From Amycolatopsis thermoflava N1165 (GTDB lineage: Bacteria > Actinomycetota > Actinomycetes > Mycobacteriales > Pseudonocardiaceae), in NCBI RefSeq assembly GCF_000473265.1, contig NZ_KI421511.1, positions 3,571,560 to 3,635,559 of the forward strand: DNA of 64,000 nt, in the 5' to 3' direction. A program made the translations under genes and the position numbers. The notes under the pieces are model-generated. The model searched no databases. It was given only the letters and a program-made list of their open reading frames with translations, and had not been told where the DNA came from. How positions within the stretch are numbered: position 1 is the first letter of the stretch; every line of letters starts with the position of its first letter. Positions 1 to 8,716 of the stretch are shown piece by piece.

Positions 1-2804
1 CTGTCGAGCACGACCCGCACCTGCACGACCTGACCGTCGGCGGAGGTGAGGGTGAACACGCCGGTGTTCTTGTCCAGCGCGATGCGACCGTCCGGCTGGA
101 AGCCCTCCAGGAACCGGGCCACGACGGACTTCGCCGCGTCGGGCCACTCCGTTGTGGACTCCGGTGTCTGGGGGCTCGCGAAGCGCTGGACGCCCGCCGC
201 TTCGGACCGGTGGTCGCTGGTCTTGGGACCGGCCGGCTCCCGTTCGCTTTCGGGGATCTGGTCGTCCGGCGTGCGGTGGCGCTGCTCGTCGAGACCGGGG
301 ACCTCGTCACCCGCCGCACGGCGGTCGGTGACCTTCAGGCCGCTCTCGTGTTCTTCCTCGCCGGTGGTGCGGTGGTCGTCACCGGTCCGGCCGCCATCCG
401 CGCTCCGGCCGTCGCCCTGACTGCCCGCGCTCGCGGCCTGGTCCTCACCAGTCCGCCCGCCATCCGCGGAACGTCCCTCGTCCTGTTCACCGGTGTTGGC
501 CGGCTGCCCGTCCCCGCGCTGACGCGGGTCCCCGGCCTGGTCGCCCGCCCGGCCCGTGCCGGCACCCTGGCCGTCGCCGCGCTGGCCCTGCCCCTCGCTC
601 TGCCGTCCGCTGCCGGCGTCGCCCTGGTTCGCCTGGCTGCTGTCGCCCGCCGTGTCGCGGCCGGTGTCCGCGCCGGACTCACCGCCGCGCGCCCCGGTTC
701 CGGCATCGGCCCCCTGGCCGGCGGCCGCCTGACGCCGTTCCGGCGTTGCGTTGTCCTCACTGGACCGCCGCCCGCTGTCGGCGCCGTCCGTCCGGCCGCC
801 CTGCTGCGCGCCGTCATCCGAAGTGGACCGCCGCGCGCCCTCGTCCGGAGCGGACCGCCGCGCCGAATCGTCCGGAGTGGACCGCTGCGCCGTGTTGCCG
901 CTGTCGGTCTGCCGCCCGCCCGAGCCGTTGCCGCCCTCCGCTCGAGTGGTCCCGCCCTGGCCCGGCGACTGGGCACGCGTCCCGGTGTCGCCTCCAGCCG
1001 TGGAGCCGCCACGTGCGGCGCTCCCGCCCTGCGCTCCCGCGGTGCCGGAACCACCGGAACCGCCGCCTCCGGTACCGCCCGAGGACCCCGCGCCGGCCGC
1101 GGGCCCGGGGTCCTGGTAGCCGCCCCAGGCGCCGACCGTCGACGGCGTCGCGGTGGGAGACGGCGCGACGAACCGGGTGTAGTCGATGTTCGTCAGGTGG
1201 TCCAGGCCGGCGTTGAAGACCTGGAAGTTGGTTCCCGCTTCCCTCCAGCTCGCCTCACCGATGTATTTCTCCCAGGCACCACCGACGGCACCACCCCACG
1301 CTGCCTGCTTGATCGCCTCCCAGCCGAGCGGGTTGTCGGCGCCACCACGCTGCGCCCCGGCCGGCACCACGTTCCCGTTGTTGTCGACCCCGTACTCGTT
1401 CCACTCGCCGGTGGTCACGAACTCCGCGAGGCTCTTCCCGAATCCCTTGAACGCTTCGGGGTTGGTGAACGCCACCGAACCGAACTGACCGGCCACGCCG
1501 CCGATCGCGCCCGTCGCCAGGTAGCCCGGCAGCTTCGTCGCCAGACCCAGCGGCGCGCCGCCGAGAGCGGCGCCGGCGAAGGCGCCCAGGGTGTTCATCC
1601 CGTTCCAGGAGAAATCACCGCCGATCTCCGAGCCGTCCTTGAGCTTGCCGAACTCCTGCAGCTGCAGATCGGTCTTGACCTGAGCCGCGACATCGGGGAT
1701 GACGCCGTAGATCGCCGCGCTGCGCAGGCCGTAGCCCATCACCCGCTTGCCCAGGACGTTCCTGGCCGTCATGCCCTCGACGCGGATCGCGTTCTTCACG
1801 GCGTCGTCGATCAACCCGCGCATGCCGGCGGGCACCCGGGCGCCCGCCGCGACCGCCTCCCCGCGGAACCCACGCCCGAGCTGCAGCGCGATCTCCCGCT
1901 GCACCGCGCTGCTGCCGAGGTTGCGAAGCTCCCGGAAGCCGAGCTGACGGCCGGCGGTGTTCTGCAGCGCCTGCCGGATCAGGTTCTGCTGGACCTCACG
2001 CGCGGCCGAGCGCCCCGCGACGTTCGTCAACCGGAGGCTCTGCGGGAGGTGGGCGATCGCCGTCGGAATGCGGCCGAGCGCCTGTCCGCCGCGCCGCGCT
2101 CCGGCGGCTCCCGCGTGGAGGAGGCCGCTGCCGAGGCGTTCGAGGCCGTCGGTCAGCCCGTGGAGCACGCCGGTCCGGACGCCGGCCCAGGTGAACTCGC
2201 GGAGGGCGAGCCGGATCACGAAGTCCTTGATCTGGTTCAAGGCCTCCATGACCAGGCGGCGAAGCGTGAACGACACCGTCGTGATGACGACCGGCACCTC
2301 GATCAGGGACGTGCCCCAGGTCGGCAGAGCCATGAACAGCGCCCGGCCGAGCTCGAACGCCATCATCGCGAGGTTGAGCTGGTAGCTGTTCTTCGTCAGC
2401 ACCACGGTCTGCAGGTACTTCTGGGCGGCCTCCATCATCTGGCGGTGGTTGTCGCCCAGCTGCATCACCGTGGTGGCGAACTGCGACATCATCGAGCCGT
2501 ACTCGGCCGGCGCCGCACCCTGGTAGACCTGCTGGATCTGCTCGGTCAGCTTCGACGCGGCGATCTGGAAGTCGTAGGCGGCCGCCTGCTGGTCGGCCCA
2601 GAACTTCACGACCTCGACGATCTTCTCCGGGTCGGCCTTCGGGTATTCGCCGAACAACCCCCGGATCAGGGTGGTGGTCTTGACCGGCACGAGGGTGACG
2701 CCCAGGAAGTTCTCCCAGGCCTCGATGAACTTGTCGACCTGACCGGCGAAGTCCATCATCGCGGTGGCGAAGGCTTCGGTCCAGTCGTCCGTAGGACTAC
2801 TCAC
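1..2804 (-). CDS. CpnT-like large T7SS effector, N-terminal part (cut by window edge)
   Basis: Reads leftward and runs off the window, so at least 934 residues with no stop seen. The GTG start at 2804 has a GGGGGAGG run just upstream. Residues 1-150 are a helical WXG100-like domain with several tryptophans, like the N-terminal domain of CpnT-type proteins. Residues 150-560 are mostly Ala/Gly-rich helical sequence. Residues 560-860 are a very low-complexity Gly/Asp/Arg/Gln linker, after which a folded C-terminal region begins (VFTLTSADGQVVQVRV). In this architecture the C-terminal domain is usually a toxin or enzyme, but here it lies outside the window. It is the last gene of a leftward group (EbfC-like, small helical protein, effector) beside the ESX machinery, which fits a secreted substrate. 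The family assignment rests on architecture; the toxin type is unknown. Confidence 0.75.
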   Translation of the reverse strand, partial: MSSPTDDWTEAFATAMMDFAGQVDKFIEAWENFLGVTLVPVKTTTLIRGLFGEYPKADPEKIVEVVKFWADQQAAAYDFQIAASKLTEQIQQVYQGAAPAEYGSMMSQFATTVMQLGDNHRQMMEAAQKYLQTVVLTKNSYQLNLAMMAFELGRALFMALPTWGTSLIEVPVVITTVSFTLRRLVMEALNQIKDFVIRLALREFTWAGVRTGVLHGLTDGLERLGSGLLHAGAAGARRGGQALGRIPTAIAHLPQSLRLTNVAGRSAAREVQQNLIRQALQNTAGRQLGFRELRNLGSSAVQREIALQLGRGFRGEAVAAGARVPAGMRGLIDDAVKNAIRVEGMTARNVLGKRVMGYGLRSAAIYGVIPDVAAQVKTDLQLQEFGKLKDGSEIGGDFSWNGMNTLGAFAGAALGGAPLGLATKLPGYLATGAIGGVAGQFGSVAFTNPEAFKGFGKSLAEFVTTGEWNEYGVDNNGNVVPAGAQRGGADNPLGWEAIKQAAWGGAVGGAWEKYIGEASWREAGTNFQVFNAGLDHLTNIDYTRFVAPSPTATPSTVGAWGGYQDPGPAAGAGSSGGTGGGGSGGSGTAGAQGGSAARGGSTAGGDTGTRAQSPGQGGTTRAEGGNGSGGRQTDSGNTAQRSTPDDSARRSAPDEGARRSTSDDGAQQGGRTDGADSGRRSSEDNATPERRQAAAGQGADAGTGARGGESGADTGRDTAGDSSQANQGDAGSGRQSEGQGQRGDGQGAGTGRAGDQAGDPRQRGDGQPANTGEQDEGRSADGGRTGEDQAASAGSQGDGRSADGGRTGDDHRTTGEEEHESGLKVTDRRAAGDEVPGLDEQRHRTPDDQIPESEREPAGPKTSDHRSEAAGVQRFASPQTPESTTEWPDAAKSVVARFLEGFQPDGRIALDKNTGVFTLTSADGQVVQVRVVLD

Positions 2805-2861
2805 CGAACACCTCCCCCACTCGCGTCACCACCACTGAAAACCCTGCTGGAAAAGAAGAAG

Positions 2862-3200
2862 CTACGTCTGGACGTCGTTCACGGTCTTGACGTTCTCCAG
2901 CTCGCCGTCGTTCTGGTGCAACGCCGCCCGCTTCACCTGCTGGCCGATCTCCTCCAGCTGGGTGCCGAGTTTACCCATGGCTGACAGCAGTTTGTTCGGG
3001 TTGTCGTCCTCGTCGTAGTTCGCCTTGAACTGGAGGCCCATCTTGTCGTTCCCGAAGGTGTCCGTGGTGGCGAGCTTGGCGTGCTCCCCCTTGGCCACCT
3101 CGGCGCGACCCGCGAACTCGCTGCCCACGTTGCTCTGCTGCCCGGCCAGCGACGCGATCTCGTAGGCGCTGGTGTTCATCGAAACGAAGCTACCGCTCAT
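2862..3200 (-). CDS. Small helical WXG100-like partner protein, 112 aa
   Basis: An all-helical protein of 112 residues that starts at ATG 3200, overlapping the stop of the upstream EbfC-like gene by 4 bp, and lies 57 bp before the large effector. It has the size and helix content of an Esx protein but no central W-x-G. The stretch YDEDD at about residue 61 fits the Y-x-x-x-D/E pattern of T7SS secretion signals, though it sits mid-protein. By analogy with the EsxE/EsxF genes next to CpnT in mycobacteria, it is probably a co-secreted partner or chaperone of the effector. That role is inferred from position and fold only. Confidence 0.65.
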   Translation of the reverse strand: MSGSFVSMNTSAYEIASLAGQQSNVGSEFAGRAEVAKGEHAKLATTDTFGNDKMGLQFKANYDEDDNPNKLLSAMGKLGTQLEEIGQQVKRAALHQNDGELENVKTVNDVQT

Positions 3201-3628
3201 CGCTCTGCCTTCCGCTCGGCCTTACGCTCGGCGTAGATCTCGGCGTCGGGACGGTGGAGGTAGTCCATCGCCCCGGCCCGCTCGGGCTGCACCTGTTCCT
3301 GCAGCTCGCTGAACGCGGGTGAGAAGTGTTCGGCCATCAGCTCCTGGATCTGGGCCTGCACCTGGGCCACGGCCTCCGCGGAGGCTTCGAGGATCATGGC
3401 CTGCAGCGCGGCCGCATCCGGCTTGCGGAACACCCGCGGATCGATCTCGAGGTCGACGAGCTGACCGCGAGGTCCGACGACCACCTTGACCGTGCGGTCC
3501 GGCGACCAGGCGATGCCGGTCATCTCCAGCATCCGCTGCTGCGCCGCGGGCAGGTTCGCCGTCGCCTGCTGCAGTTCCTCCAGCATCTCCTGGAAGACCG
3601 GATCCACTCTGTCGGCGGGGAACTCCAC
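3197..3628 (-). CDS. YbaB/EbfC-family DNA-binding-like protein
   Basis: 143 residues with the YbaB/EbfC pattern: an N-terminal helix (residues 10-40, MLEELQQATANLPAAQQR), a central beta region (VKVVVGPRGQLVDLEIDPRV), then a long helix. EbfC proteins form dimeric tweezers on DNA; in actinobacteria, paralogues are common inside ESX clusters, where their job is unknown. The GTG start at 3628 was chosen because GGGAGG lies 5 bases upstream and the family homology begins right there; a longer reading frame extends to 3736 but would cover the promoter side of the divergent mycosin gene. The C-terminal tail is charged and repetitive (AERKAERKAER). First gene of the effector operon. Confidence 0.8.
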   Translation of the reverse strand: MEFPADRVDPVFQEMLEELQQATANLPAAQQRMLEMTGIAWSPDRTVKVVVGPRGQLVDLEIDPRVFRKPDAAALQAMILEASAEAVAQVQAQIQELMAEHFSPAFSELQEQVQPERAGAMDYLHRPDAEIYAERKAERKAER

Positions 3629-3699
3629 TGCTACCTCCCATCCCTTCGTCCACCCGGCACAGTGGCGACATTGCCACATGTGACGGGCACTCCGATAGC

Positions 3700-4986
3700 A
3701 TGCGGCCCGTGCACGCCAAGCGTCTTCGATCGGCACTGGCCGCCGCGGTCACCGCGCTCGCCGTGGTCACGGTGAGCCCGCCGGCCGCGCAGGCCCAGCA
3801 GAACTGTGTCGTTCCGGGAGACCTTTTGGTTCCCGTTCCTTGGTCCCAGCAGATGCTGGCCCCCGATCGGGTGTGGCCGCTGAGCACCGGAGCCGGGCAG
3901 CGCGTCGCGGTGCTCAGCACGGGCATCACCGACAACCCGCTGCTCGCCGGGCGCATCGCGGAACGGGCGAACTTCGCGCCACCCGGCACCGGCCAGCAGA
4001 GCGGCCTGCCGGACTGCCTCGGCAGCGGAACCGGTGTCAGCGGCATCATCGCCGCCCAGCCCAGCCAGGCCGTGGGTTTCCACGGAATGGCGCCCGGAGC
4101 CCAGATCCTGTCCGCGAAGGTGGTCGGCGACCAGTACCCGTCCAACCGCAATCCCAGGGACACCGTGGCGCCGGAGACCCTCGCGGCGGCGGTGAACTGG
4201 GCCGTCGACCGCGGCGCGAGCGTCATCGCCGTCCCGACCATCACCTACGACGACAGCGCGGCACTGCGCGGCGCGGTGCAACGCGCGCTGTCGCGCAACA
4301 TCGTCGTGGTGGCGGCCGTCGGCGAAGCCGCGTCCAACGAACCCCCCGGCCTGGTTCCGTACCCGGCCGCCTACGACGGCGTGGTGGGCGTCGGCGCGAT
4401 CGGCGAGAACGGTCTCGCACTGGCCAGCACCCGGCCCGGCGCCGTCGACCTGGTGGCGCCGGGCGCCAACGTGATCACGACCTACCCGGGCTCGGGACTG
4501 GGAATGGCTTCCGGCACGCAGGTCGCCACCGCCTACGTCGCCGCGACGGTCGCGCTGGTGCGCTCCTACCGGCCGCAACTGTCCACCACGGACGTTGTGC
4601 AGCGGTTGTACGCCACCGCGACCCCGGCTCCCGAAGGCACCGGAAGCGCGTACTACGGCTTCGGGGTCGTCAACCCGTACCAGGCCGTGTCGGACGACGT
4701 GGTCGCCGGCAACCCGGTGACGCTTCCGCCGCTCACGCCCGTCGTCGTCGACCCGGCGGTCGCGGCGCGCCAGGCGGCCGAGAACCGCAGCGACGAGTGG
4801 GCCCTCATCCTGGCCGCCGCCGGGTTCGCGCTCGTGGTGCTGGTGACCGCGATCGTCGTGTTCGGACCGCGTGGCCGTCGCCGCCGTTGGCGAACCGGAC
4901 TCGCGGTCGTGCCCCAGGACCGGCCGGAGGACGAGCGTCCCGAGCCCCCGGTCGAACTGTTCAGCGACCGCCGCAAGCGGTCCTGA
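3700..4986 (+). CDS. mycP: Mycosin-family subtilase-like protein, catalytically dead
   Basis: 428 residues with the mycosin layout: signal peptide (about 1-32, AQA cleavage), subtilase-like domain (about 40-340), linker, one C-terminal transmembrane helix (about 361-384) and a basic cytoplasmic tail. Active mycosins use Asp, His and Ser plus an oxyanion Asn. Here the Asp position is Ser73 (VAVLSTGI), the His position Ser109 (GSGTGVSGIIAA), the nucleophile Gln274 (ASGTQVATAYVA), and the usual AAGN reads AVGE (Glu209). The surrounding fold motifs are intact, so the gene is not decayed. In mycobacteria MycP also stabilises the ESX membrane complex independently of proteolysis, and that scaffold role is the likely one here. 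Divergent from the EbfC-like gene and convergent with the WXG100 pair. Confidence 0.9.
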   Translation: MRPVHAKRLRSALAAAVTALAVVTVSPPAAQAQQNCVVPGDLLVPVPWSQQMLAPDRVWPLSTGAGQRVAVLSTGITDNPLLAGRIAERANFAPPGTGQQSGLPDCLGSGTGVSGIIAAQPSQAVGFHGMAPGAQILSAKVVGDQYPSNRNPRDTVAPETLAAAVNWAVDRGASVIAVPTITYDDSAALRGAVQRALSRNIVVVAAVGEAASNEPPGLVPYPAAYDGVVGVGAIGENGLALASTRPGAVDLVAPGANVITTYPGSGLGMASGTQVATAYVAATVALVRSYRPQLSTTDVVQRLYATATPAPEGTGSAYYGFGVVNPYQAVSDDVVAGNPVTLPPLTPVVVDPAVAARQAAENRSDEWALILAAAGFALVVLVTAIVVFGPRGRRRRWRTGLAVVPQDRPEDERPEPPVELFSDRRKRS

Positions 4987-5033
4987 TCCCCTGCCGCACA
5001 ACGATTCCCTCCTCGGACGTGCCAAGCGCCAGA

Positions 5034-5075
5034 GAAGCCGGTCCCGGAGCGCGGACACGCTCCGGGACCGGCTTC
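5034..5075. terminator. Perfect 18-bp hairpin between convergent genes
   Basis: Left arm 5034-5051 and right arm 5058-5075 are perfectly complementary (GAAGCCGGTCCCGGAGCG and its complement) with a 6-base loop. It lies between the mycosin stop (4986) and the WXG100 stop (5089), so it probably ends transcription in both directions. Confidence 0.8.
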
Positions 5076-5088
5076 GGCGATGTCGGCT

Positions 5089-5376
5089 TCAGATGTTGAA
5101 GAAGCCCCTCGCCTGCAGGTCCTTGTCGAACGCGTTCTCCGCCGCCTTGATCACGGCGTTACCCATGTCCTGGTGCGTGCTGGCGTAGTTGTTGACGCGC
5201 TGGTTCCAGATCTCCTGGGCCTCGTCGAACGCCGTGGCCGCGGCACCGTTCCAGTCGTCGGCCAGGATGGCCTTGGCCTTGTTCTTGAACTGCTCGAACA
5301 GCTGGATCAGTTCGCCGGACTTCGTGATGTTGGTCGAGCCGGTGTCGCCCACCGTGCCGTCGTAACGCAAAACCAT
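5089..5376 (-). CDS. WXG100 (ESAT-6-like) secreted protein
   Basis: 95 residues with the helix-turn-helix hairpin of the WXG100 family; the turn motif is W-N-G (ADDWNGAAATAFDEAQ, around residues 42-44). It begins MVLRYDG, like other actinobacterial EsxA-type proteins. Such proteins are exported as heterodimers through the EccC/EccB/EccD channel. Its upstream neighbour at 5407-5757 is a second WXG100 protein only 30 bp away, so the two form a likely secreted pair. EsxA- and EsxB-type cannot be told apart from sequence alone. Confidence 0.88.
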   Translation of the reverse strand: MVLRYDGTVGDTGSTNITKSGELIQLFEQFKNKAKAILADDWNGAAATAFDEAQEIWNQRVNNYASTHQDMGNAVIKAAENAFDKDLQARGFFNI

Positions 5377-5406
5377 GTCTGTCCCCTTCCGAAGCTGCCG
5401 GCGCCG

Positions 5407-5757
5407 TCAGACGGACGCGGTTCCGCCGAGCCGGCCGAAGTTCATGCCCCCGGAGCCCGGAGCGATGGCGTTGATGACGTTCTGGCTGTCCAGATCCTGG
5501 TTGGTCAACAGGTTCGTGGTGCCGGTGATGCCGTTGACCAGGGTGTCGAGGATGGGAGCCAGCTGGCTCTTCCAGAAGTTGAGCATCTCGTCCTGCTTGC
5601 CGAGCGCGGCGGTCGACGCGCCACCCAGCCAGCTCGCACCGACCACACCTGCGTAGTCGCCGTGGATGCTCGTGCAGATTGCCTCGCCCTGGTCCTTGGC
5701 GTCACTGAGGAGAGTCCTCAGGTTCTGAGTCTGTGTCTCGTCGAGCTTCAGGACCAT
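5407..5757 (-). CDS. WXG100-family protein, probable partner of the adjacent Esx protein
   Basis: 116 residues, helical, with a W-L-G turn (VGASWLGGASTAAL, around residues 43-45) and a longer C-terminal tail ending in a Gly-rich stretch (APGSGGMNFGRLGG). The tail could carry the export signal, although no clean Y-x-x-x-D/E is visible. First gene of the two-gene esx unit, transcribed leftward from the 148-bp gap downstream of eccB. It shares the MVLK/MVLR start with its neighbour, as paired Esx proteins often do. Confidence 0.8.
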   Translation of the reverse strand: MVLKLDETQTQNLRTLLSDAKDQGEAICTSIHGDYAGVVGASWLGGASTAALGKQDEMLNFWKSQLAPILDTLVNGITGTTNLLTNQDLDSQNVINAIAPGSGGMNFGRLGGTASV

Positions 5758-5905
5758 GCCTGATCACCCCCGTGTTGCGGACGTTTACCAGCAGAGTAGG
5801 CGCGGCGGCTGACATCCCCCCGTCGCCCCGTACCACCCTCGCATGGAGCAAAACCGCTGGTCAAGGCTTTCCGTCAGATCTTCACCGACGCCAGGTGCGG
5901 GCCGA

Positions 5906-7306
5906 CTACGGGACGGCCGACACCATCGCGGCCGACGGGTTCAGCGTCGGGCCCTCGGGGATGCGCTGCACCAGCGCCGCCGGCATGTCCACCGCCGACG
6001 AGGCCGCGTACCCCAGCTGACCGAGCACGTCCTCGGACGGCACCGGGTAGCGCAGGCCGGTGTCGGTGACCAGCGTGTACGCACCCGTGGTCGCCGTGGC
6101 CGATGGCAGCACCCGCACCACGGCGACGCTGCCCGGCGGGACCAGCACGCGGTCGGCCAGCTTCGTGCCGGTGCCGCTCTCCACGCTGGTCGTGATGGCC
6201 GCGGCCATGGCGTTCGGGTCACCGCCGACCGAGATCACCGGGTCGGTGCGGGCGTCGTGCGTCTCCGCGCACAGGGCCGCGCGGCCCTCGTCGGGTACGG
6301 TGGCCAGCTCCGGCGGCAGCGACGGCGGGGCCGCCTCGCCCTCGGCCGGCACCAGCGCGTTGCTGGTCGGCGCCGCGTTCGCGGCCGCGGCGGGGATCTC
6401 CTTGGGCTGCACGGAGTACTGGCCGGAGATGATCCGCACCTGCAACTCCGTCAGCGGGGCCAGTCCCTCCTGCCGGACCAGGTAGTACTGCACGCCGCGG
6501 GACAGCGGGTAGTAGACCACGTCGCCGACCTGGAAACCACTGAGCACAGAGGACGGTGCGCCCTGGCCGGGCACGTCGATGCGGCCGAGGTCCTGCCCCA
6601 CGGGAAGCCCGTTCAGCCAGGCGGTGCCCGCTTCGACGGGGCCGGCCTGAGCGCCGAACACCGAGCGGATCACGGCGGCGTCGGTGATCCGGTAGCGGTG
6701 GTTGTTCCACACCAGGTAGACGGTGCCGTCCGTGGAGTCGCGAGCCAGGATCGCGCGCTGCCCGAGCGGGACGCCGCCCGGCATCGACTGCCCGACCATC
6801 AACGTCGTCGTGGTCAGCGGTGCGCCGGCCAGATTCTGACCCAGCACCGAGCACATCGTCCACGGCGTCGCGGTCGCACGGTTCGCGGGCGGCAGCGAGG
6901 CCGGCGCGCCGGGGATGCCCACGGCGGGCTTGCGCGGCAGCCCGGCGAGGTCCTTGCCGGCCACGCGGTGCGGTCCGGCCTTGTCCGCGCTGGTCAGCAA
7001 CCGTGCGGAGGCGTAGTTCAGGGTCGGCTGCAGCTCGCCGGAGGAGTACACGAACGTCGCGCCGGTCTCCCGCTCGATGATCACCGCGCCGTCGGTTTTC
7101 CAGGACGTGCCACCGACTCCGGTGAACACCCCGTAAACGCCGAAGCCCGCGGCGACCAGCACCGCGATCATCACCCCGGCGAACACCGCGCCCACACCGC
7201 GCCGCAACGGGGTCAGCTCCGGATCGGTCTCGTGCACGATGAGCGCGGAGGTGACCCGCTGCATCATGAACTGGTAGGCCTGCAGCTGGTCGCGACGAGT
7301 GGGCAC
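5906..7306 (-). CDS. eccB: T7SS core component EccB
   Basis: 466 residues. The N-terminus MPTRRDQLQAYQFMMQRV is the EccB hallmark: a short cytoplasmic segment, then one transmembrane helix (about residues 38-60, GAVFAGVMIAVLVAAGFGVY) and a long extracytoplasmic region built of repeat domains. EccB is part of the hexameric membrane core with EccC, EccD and EccE, and its periplasmic part docks with mycosin. It lies 9 bp after eccD in the same leftward operon. Length is close to the mycobacterial family (about 480-500). Confidence 0.93.
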   Translation of the reverse strand: MPTRRDQLQAYQFMMQRVTSALIVHETDPELTPLRRGVGAVFAGVMIAVLVAAGFGVYGVFTGVGGTSWKTDGAVIIERETGATFVYSSGELQPTLNYASARLLTSADKAGPHRVAGKDLAGLPRKPAVGIPGAPASLPPANRATATPWTMCSVLGQNLAGAPLTTTTLMVGQSMPGGVPLGQRAILARDSTDGTVYLVWNNHRYRITDAAVIRSVFGAQAGPVEAGTAWLNGLPVGQDLGRIDVPGQGAPSSVLSGFQVGDVVYYPLSRGVQYYLVRQEGLAPLTELQVRIISGQYSVQPKEIPAAAANAAPTSNALVPAEGEAAPPSLPPELATVPDEGRAALCAETHDARTDPVISVGGDPNAMAAAITTSVESGTGTKLADRVLVPPGSVAVVRVLPSATATTGAYTLVTDTGLRYPVPSEDVLGQLGYAASSAVDMPAALVQRIPEGPTLNPSAAMVSAVP

Positions 7307-7315
7307 GCCTATCCC

Positions 7316-8716
7316 TCAGCCGATCGAGGCCATCAGGCCCTGGACGTATGCGAAGAATCCGGTGATGAATCCCGCGAACGGGATCAGGGCCACGATAGCC
7401 ATGACGTCCACGATGTCCGCGATGCGGCCGAACCACGGCGACGGGTTCTTGCGGCTGTAGACCAGCCCGGCGGCCGCGACCAGCAGCGCGATCACCACCA
7501 GCGCCAGCAGGAACAGCCCGATCCCGCCGTTGCCGGACGCGGTGCCGAAGCACCAGTCGGCCAGCAGCGCGAACACCCACAGCCCGGCGACCAGCAGCGG
7601 GATCCGCTGGCGCGGCACCGGGAACAGCCGGGCCCGCAGCAGCAGCGCCGCGCACGCGAGGATCAGCATGATCAACCGCGAGCCACCGCCGTGCGCGGCG
7701 AGGAAGATCGACGAGAACGCGCTGATCAGCGCGGCGCCGGTGAGGAAACCGGTGAGCAGTTCGTCGGCGCGCGCCGCGGCGTCGAACACGGCCGGGGTGG
7801 CCGGGTGCGGTTCGTCCTTGAGCAGGTCCGCCGACCGCTGCGGCAGCGCGGGCAGCGGGACCCGGCCCAGCCGCAGCGACAGCCACGGGTACCCGGGCAG
7901 CAGGCCGATCGCGATGGTCAGGACCAGCGCGCCGGCCGCGTCCGGGTCCATCCACCCGCCGAACAGCGCCCCCAGCGCGCCGAGGAACCCGGTGCTGATC
8001 GCGGCGACGAACACGCGGCTCATCGCGCCCACCCCGAGGTAGCCCACGATGCCGAAGACCAGCAGCGAAATGGTCCCCAGCAGCAACTGCGCCGAACCGA
8101 ACGAGAACAGCCCCTGGTGGTCCGGCGCGGTCGGCAGGTACCCGCCGAGGAAGGCGTACGGCAGCGCCGATCCGGCGAACACCGCCCCCGCGTACGCGTC
8201 CGGCACCGCCCGCGCCACCACGATGCCCAGCGCGGTCAGGACCACCGCGGCGGACAGCATGATCAGGCCCGCGTCCAGCCACGGTGGTTCGAACAACAGC
8301 GAGACCAGGCTGCCGCCGCACAACAGCACCGCGGCGACGACCAGCCCGGCGCGCCGGGTGGCCGCGCGGCCCCAGCTGCGGCCGTACCGCCGCGCGCCGC
8401 TGGCGATGGCCTCGACCAGGTCGTCGTACTCGATCTCGGGCCAGTCGACCGGGCCGGGGACGAGGTGCAGGATCTCGCCGTCGCGCACCTGCTGCGCGGC
8501 GAGCGTCTGCCTGCCTTCGAGCAGTTCGCCGGTGGGGCGCCGCAGCGACCAGCCGCCGTGCTGCTCGCCGGTGTCCGGCGCGTCCTCGCCCGCGTGCCGC
8601 AGGATGTAGGGCAGCAGTTCCGCGACCGGCACGTTCTCCGGGAGCGCGACGTCGATCCCGCGTTTCGGGGTCGTGATGCTCACCTTCGCGAGGGTCGTGC
8701 CCATCGCCGACGTCAT
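7316..8716 (-). CDS. eccD: T7SS integral membrane channel subunit EccD
   Basis: 466 residues: a ubiquitin-like cytoplasmic domain (about 1-95, with TTLAKVSITTPKRGIDVALP) followed by about eleven transmembrane helices, the standard EccD plan. Two copies per protomer line the ESX membrane vestibule. Start ATG 8716 has GGAGG about ten bases upstream; Met5 at 8704 is possible. It is the first gene of the eccD-eccB operon and diverges from eccC across 120 bp, an arrangement unlike the colinear mycobacterial ESX clusters. Confidence 0.93.
   Translation of the reverse strand: MTSAMGTTLAKVSITTPKRGIDVALPENVPVAELLPYILRHAGEDAPDTGEQHGGWSLRRPTGELLEGRQTLAAQQVRDGEILHLVPGPVDWPEIEYDDLVEAIASGARRYGRSWGRAATRRAGLVVAAVLLCGGSLVSLLFEPPWLDAGLIMLSAAVVLTALGIVVARAVPDAYAGAVFAGSALPYAFLGGYLPTAPDHQGLFSFGSAQLLLGTISLLVFGIVGYLGVGAMSRVFVAAISTGFLGALGALFGGWMDPDAAGALVLTIAIGLLPGYPWLSLRLGRVPLPALPQRSADLLKDEPHPATPAVFDAAARADELLTGFLTGAALISAFSSIFLAAHGGGSRLIMLILACAALLLRARLFPVPRQRIPLLVAGLWVFALLADWCFGTASGNGGIGLFLLALVVIALLVAAAGLVYSRKNPSPWFGRIADIVDVMAIVALIPFAGFITGFFAYVQGLMASIG

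Noticed and set aside
210..2984. A 924-residue rightward open frame opposite the CpnT-like gene
   Set aside because: It is antisense to the GTG-initiated effector gene, with its repetitive Arg/Val/His content produced by the linker; no RBS or family match.
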